Shown here one piece after another: positions 62,795 through 64,000 of a stretch of DNA of 64,000 nucleotides. Under the pieces are notes generated by a model. It saw only the letters and a list, made by a program, of their open reading frames with translations, made no database searches and was not told where the DNA came from. Source of the DNA: Piromyces finnis (lineage: Eukaryota > Neocallimastigomycota > Neocallimastigomycetes > Neocallimastigales > Neocallimastigaceae). Position 1 is the stretch's first letter. The number at the start of each line of letters is the position of its first letter. The stretch lies in the NCBI GenBank assembly GCA_002104945.1, contig MCFH01000008.1:674501-738500 (forward strand), in the 5' to 3' direction. The position numbers and the translations under genes were made by a program.

Positions 62795-63957
62795 TCTCTT
62801 TCTCTCTCTCTTCCTCTGTCCCTGTCTCTATCTCTATCTCTGTCTCTATCTCTATCCCTGTCTCTATCTCTGTCTTTATCCCTATCTCTATCTTTATCTC
62901 TATCCCTGTCTCTATCATGATAATCATAGTTATTTCCTCTATCTCTTTCAGCCCTTTCATGTTCTCTGTCTCTAGATGAATAATTGCTAGAATCTATATG
63001 ACTCATCATCAATGGTCTATTATAACGGTAATCTCTTTCAAATCTATTATACATTTTATCTCTGTCACGTTCGCGTTCACGTTCGCGTTCACGGTCATGA
63101 TCATGCTCACGATCACGTTCACGATCATAATTCCTTTCCCAATTTCTGTTATAATATCTTGTTCTATCATGTTCTGATATATCTCGGCTTCTTCTGTCAG
63201 AATTTAATTCCCATCTATCATGATTTCTATTATTTCTGTCAAAAACTGATGATCTTGAATTAGAATAATAATAATTATTAGAATACCAATTATGATCTCT
63301 ATCTCTACCTCCTCTATCGCGTTCACGATCTCTATCACGATAGTTATAATCACGATCATAATTCCGTGTAATAGATATACTTCTTCTACTATGTGTTCTA
63401 CTTCTTGTTTGACTTCTACTACGGTGACCACCAGAAGAATGTGAACTATGACTTCTAGACAATGAACTTGGGGATCTTGATGATGATCTGCTGCGACTAG
63501 AAAGGCGACTTAAGCTCCTACTTCTATCACGACTTCTACTTCTACTCTCAGATCTACTACATGATCTGGTACGACTTCTCATTCTACTACGACTTCTACT
63601 AGAATAACTTGAAGTTAAACTATCGCTTCTTGATAAACTTCTTGTTGATCTACTTCTTATTGGGGAAGTTGAACGAGATATTTCTCTTGATGCTTTTTTA
63701 GAATAATGCAATGATGATTTTGATTTTGAATATGTACCATTATATGATTTATCTGTCAATCTATTATAATTTGATAGATTATTGTTCATACTCGATATAT
63801 TCGATGTTGGTATAATTTCAATATTAATAGGATTTTCCTTTTTTGTTTCTATTTCTTCATTACTTTTGTTATTATAATCAATACTAGTATCTTTTCTATC
63901 GGGATTTGCAGGATCATATGGCACCGAATCTAATTTACTATCATTATCAATACTCAT
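61867..63957 (-). CDS. RS/RD-repeat low-complexity protein (5' end may lie outside the window)
   Basis: 696 codons from the ATG at 63957. The frame stays open upstream to the window edge, so the true start or an upstream exon may be missing. Composition: an acidic/Asn N-terminus; an Arg-Ser dipeptide-rich block (about residues 95-200, SR-protein-like); Asp-Arg-rich repeats and a run of Arg-Glu dipeptides (about 335-415, encoded by the ct repeat); Asn/Ser-rich spacers; then another Asp-Arg block ending NTISDKPTNATT. No RRM, cyclin or kinase domain is visible. RS/RE/RD mixtures occur in splicing-related nuclear proteins, so a speckle-type role is likely but the gene cannot be named. The stop TAA at 61867-61869 overlaps a possible gtaaat donor. 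Confidence 0.75.
62736..62817 (-). repeat. (CT)n/(AG)n coding microsatellite
   Basis: Long ct dinucleotide tract with few interruptions, encoding alternating Arg-Glu on the minus strand. It passes into ctctatctctgt-type 6-bp units (Asp-Arg repeats) up to about 62915. Prone to length change in steps that keep the frame only when multiples of three. Confidence 0.9.
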
Positions 63958-64000
63958 TGGTATTGAATCATTGTTTTGAAGCTTTGTTTCTTTTATAGAT

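Overview
The window is an extremely AT-rich, intron-rich eukaryotic nuclear segment. Genes are spliced with short gt...ag introns (donors mostly gtaagt/gtaaat/gtatgt), the standard code is used, and intergenic DNA is mostly homopolymer and A/T microsatellite. A fungal-type capping enzyme without a triphosphatase domain, a single-function dihydroorotase, Asn/Ser-rich protein tails and a flagellar enkurin gene together suggest a zoosporic fungus. An anaerobic gut fungus (Neocallimastigomycota) is the best guess from base composition and style; this is an inference, not a proof.

Layout. 1-2.4 kb: decayed LINE pieces. 3.1-3.8 kb: ribosomal protein L26 (-). 5.9-6.9 kb: alpha-SNAP (+). 7.4-8.0 kb: an intact SINE (+) with target-site duplication and poly(A). 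8.1-9.7 kb: CWC24/RNF113 (+). 11.2-12.9 kb: makorin-like CCCH/RING ligase (-). 16.3-18.1 kb: elongin A (+). 18.8-23.3 kb: SLC10/BASS transporter with a very long tail (-). 25.6-34.8 kb: a retrotransposon nest, holding an RT fragment, an internally deleted LINE with an open reading frame, and a full-length 5.8-kb LINE with target-site duplication. 35.3-38.5 kb: two divergent, related, Cys-rich, probably GPI-anchored secreted proteins, with a second SINE copy between them. 38.5-43.2 kb: gene desert with a LINE relic. 43.2-45.6 kb: DPH2 (-). 46.1-48.1 kb: second SLC10/BASS transporter (-) with the same exon plan but a short tail. 48.9-50.8 kb: dihydroorotase (+). 51.3-52.3 kb: DUF4604/KIAA1143-like protein (-). 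52.6-54.7 kb: mRNA guanylyltransferase (+). 55.9-58.7 kb: UTP7/WDR46 (+). 59.2-60.7 kb: enkurin (-). 61.9-64.0 kb: RS/RD-repeat protein (-), open to the window edge.

The genes are mostly unrelated housekeeping functions (translation, splicing, capping, ribosome assembly, diphthamide, pyrimidines, vesicle fusion) and form no pathway cluster. The most unusual content is the mobile-element biology. A 535-bp SINE family has a tRNA-like head and two copies differing at one base. The SINE carries an internal stretch homologous to the coding end of the deleted LINE. A 173-bp 5'-UTR repeat is about 95% identical between two otherwise divergent LINEs. The secreted-protein pair, which I cannot assign to a known family, is the other candidate for undescribed biology.
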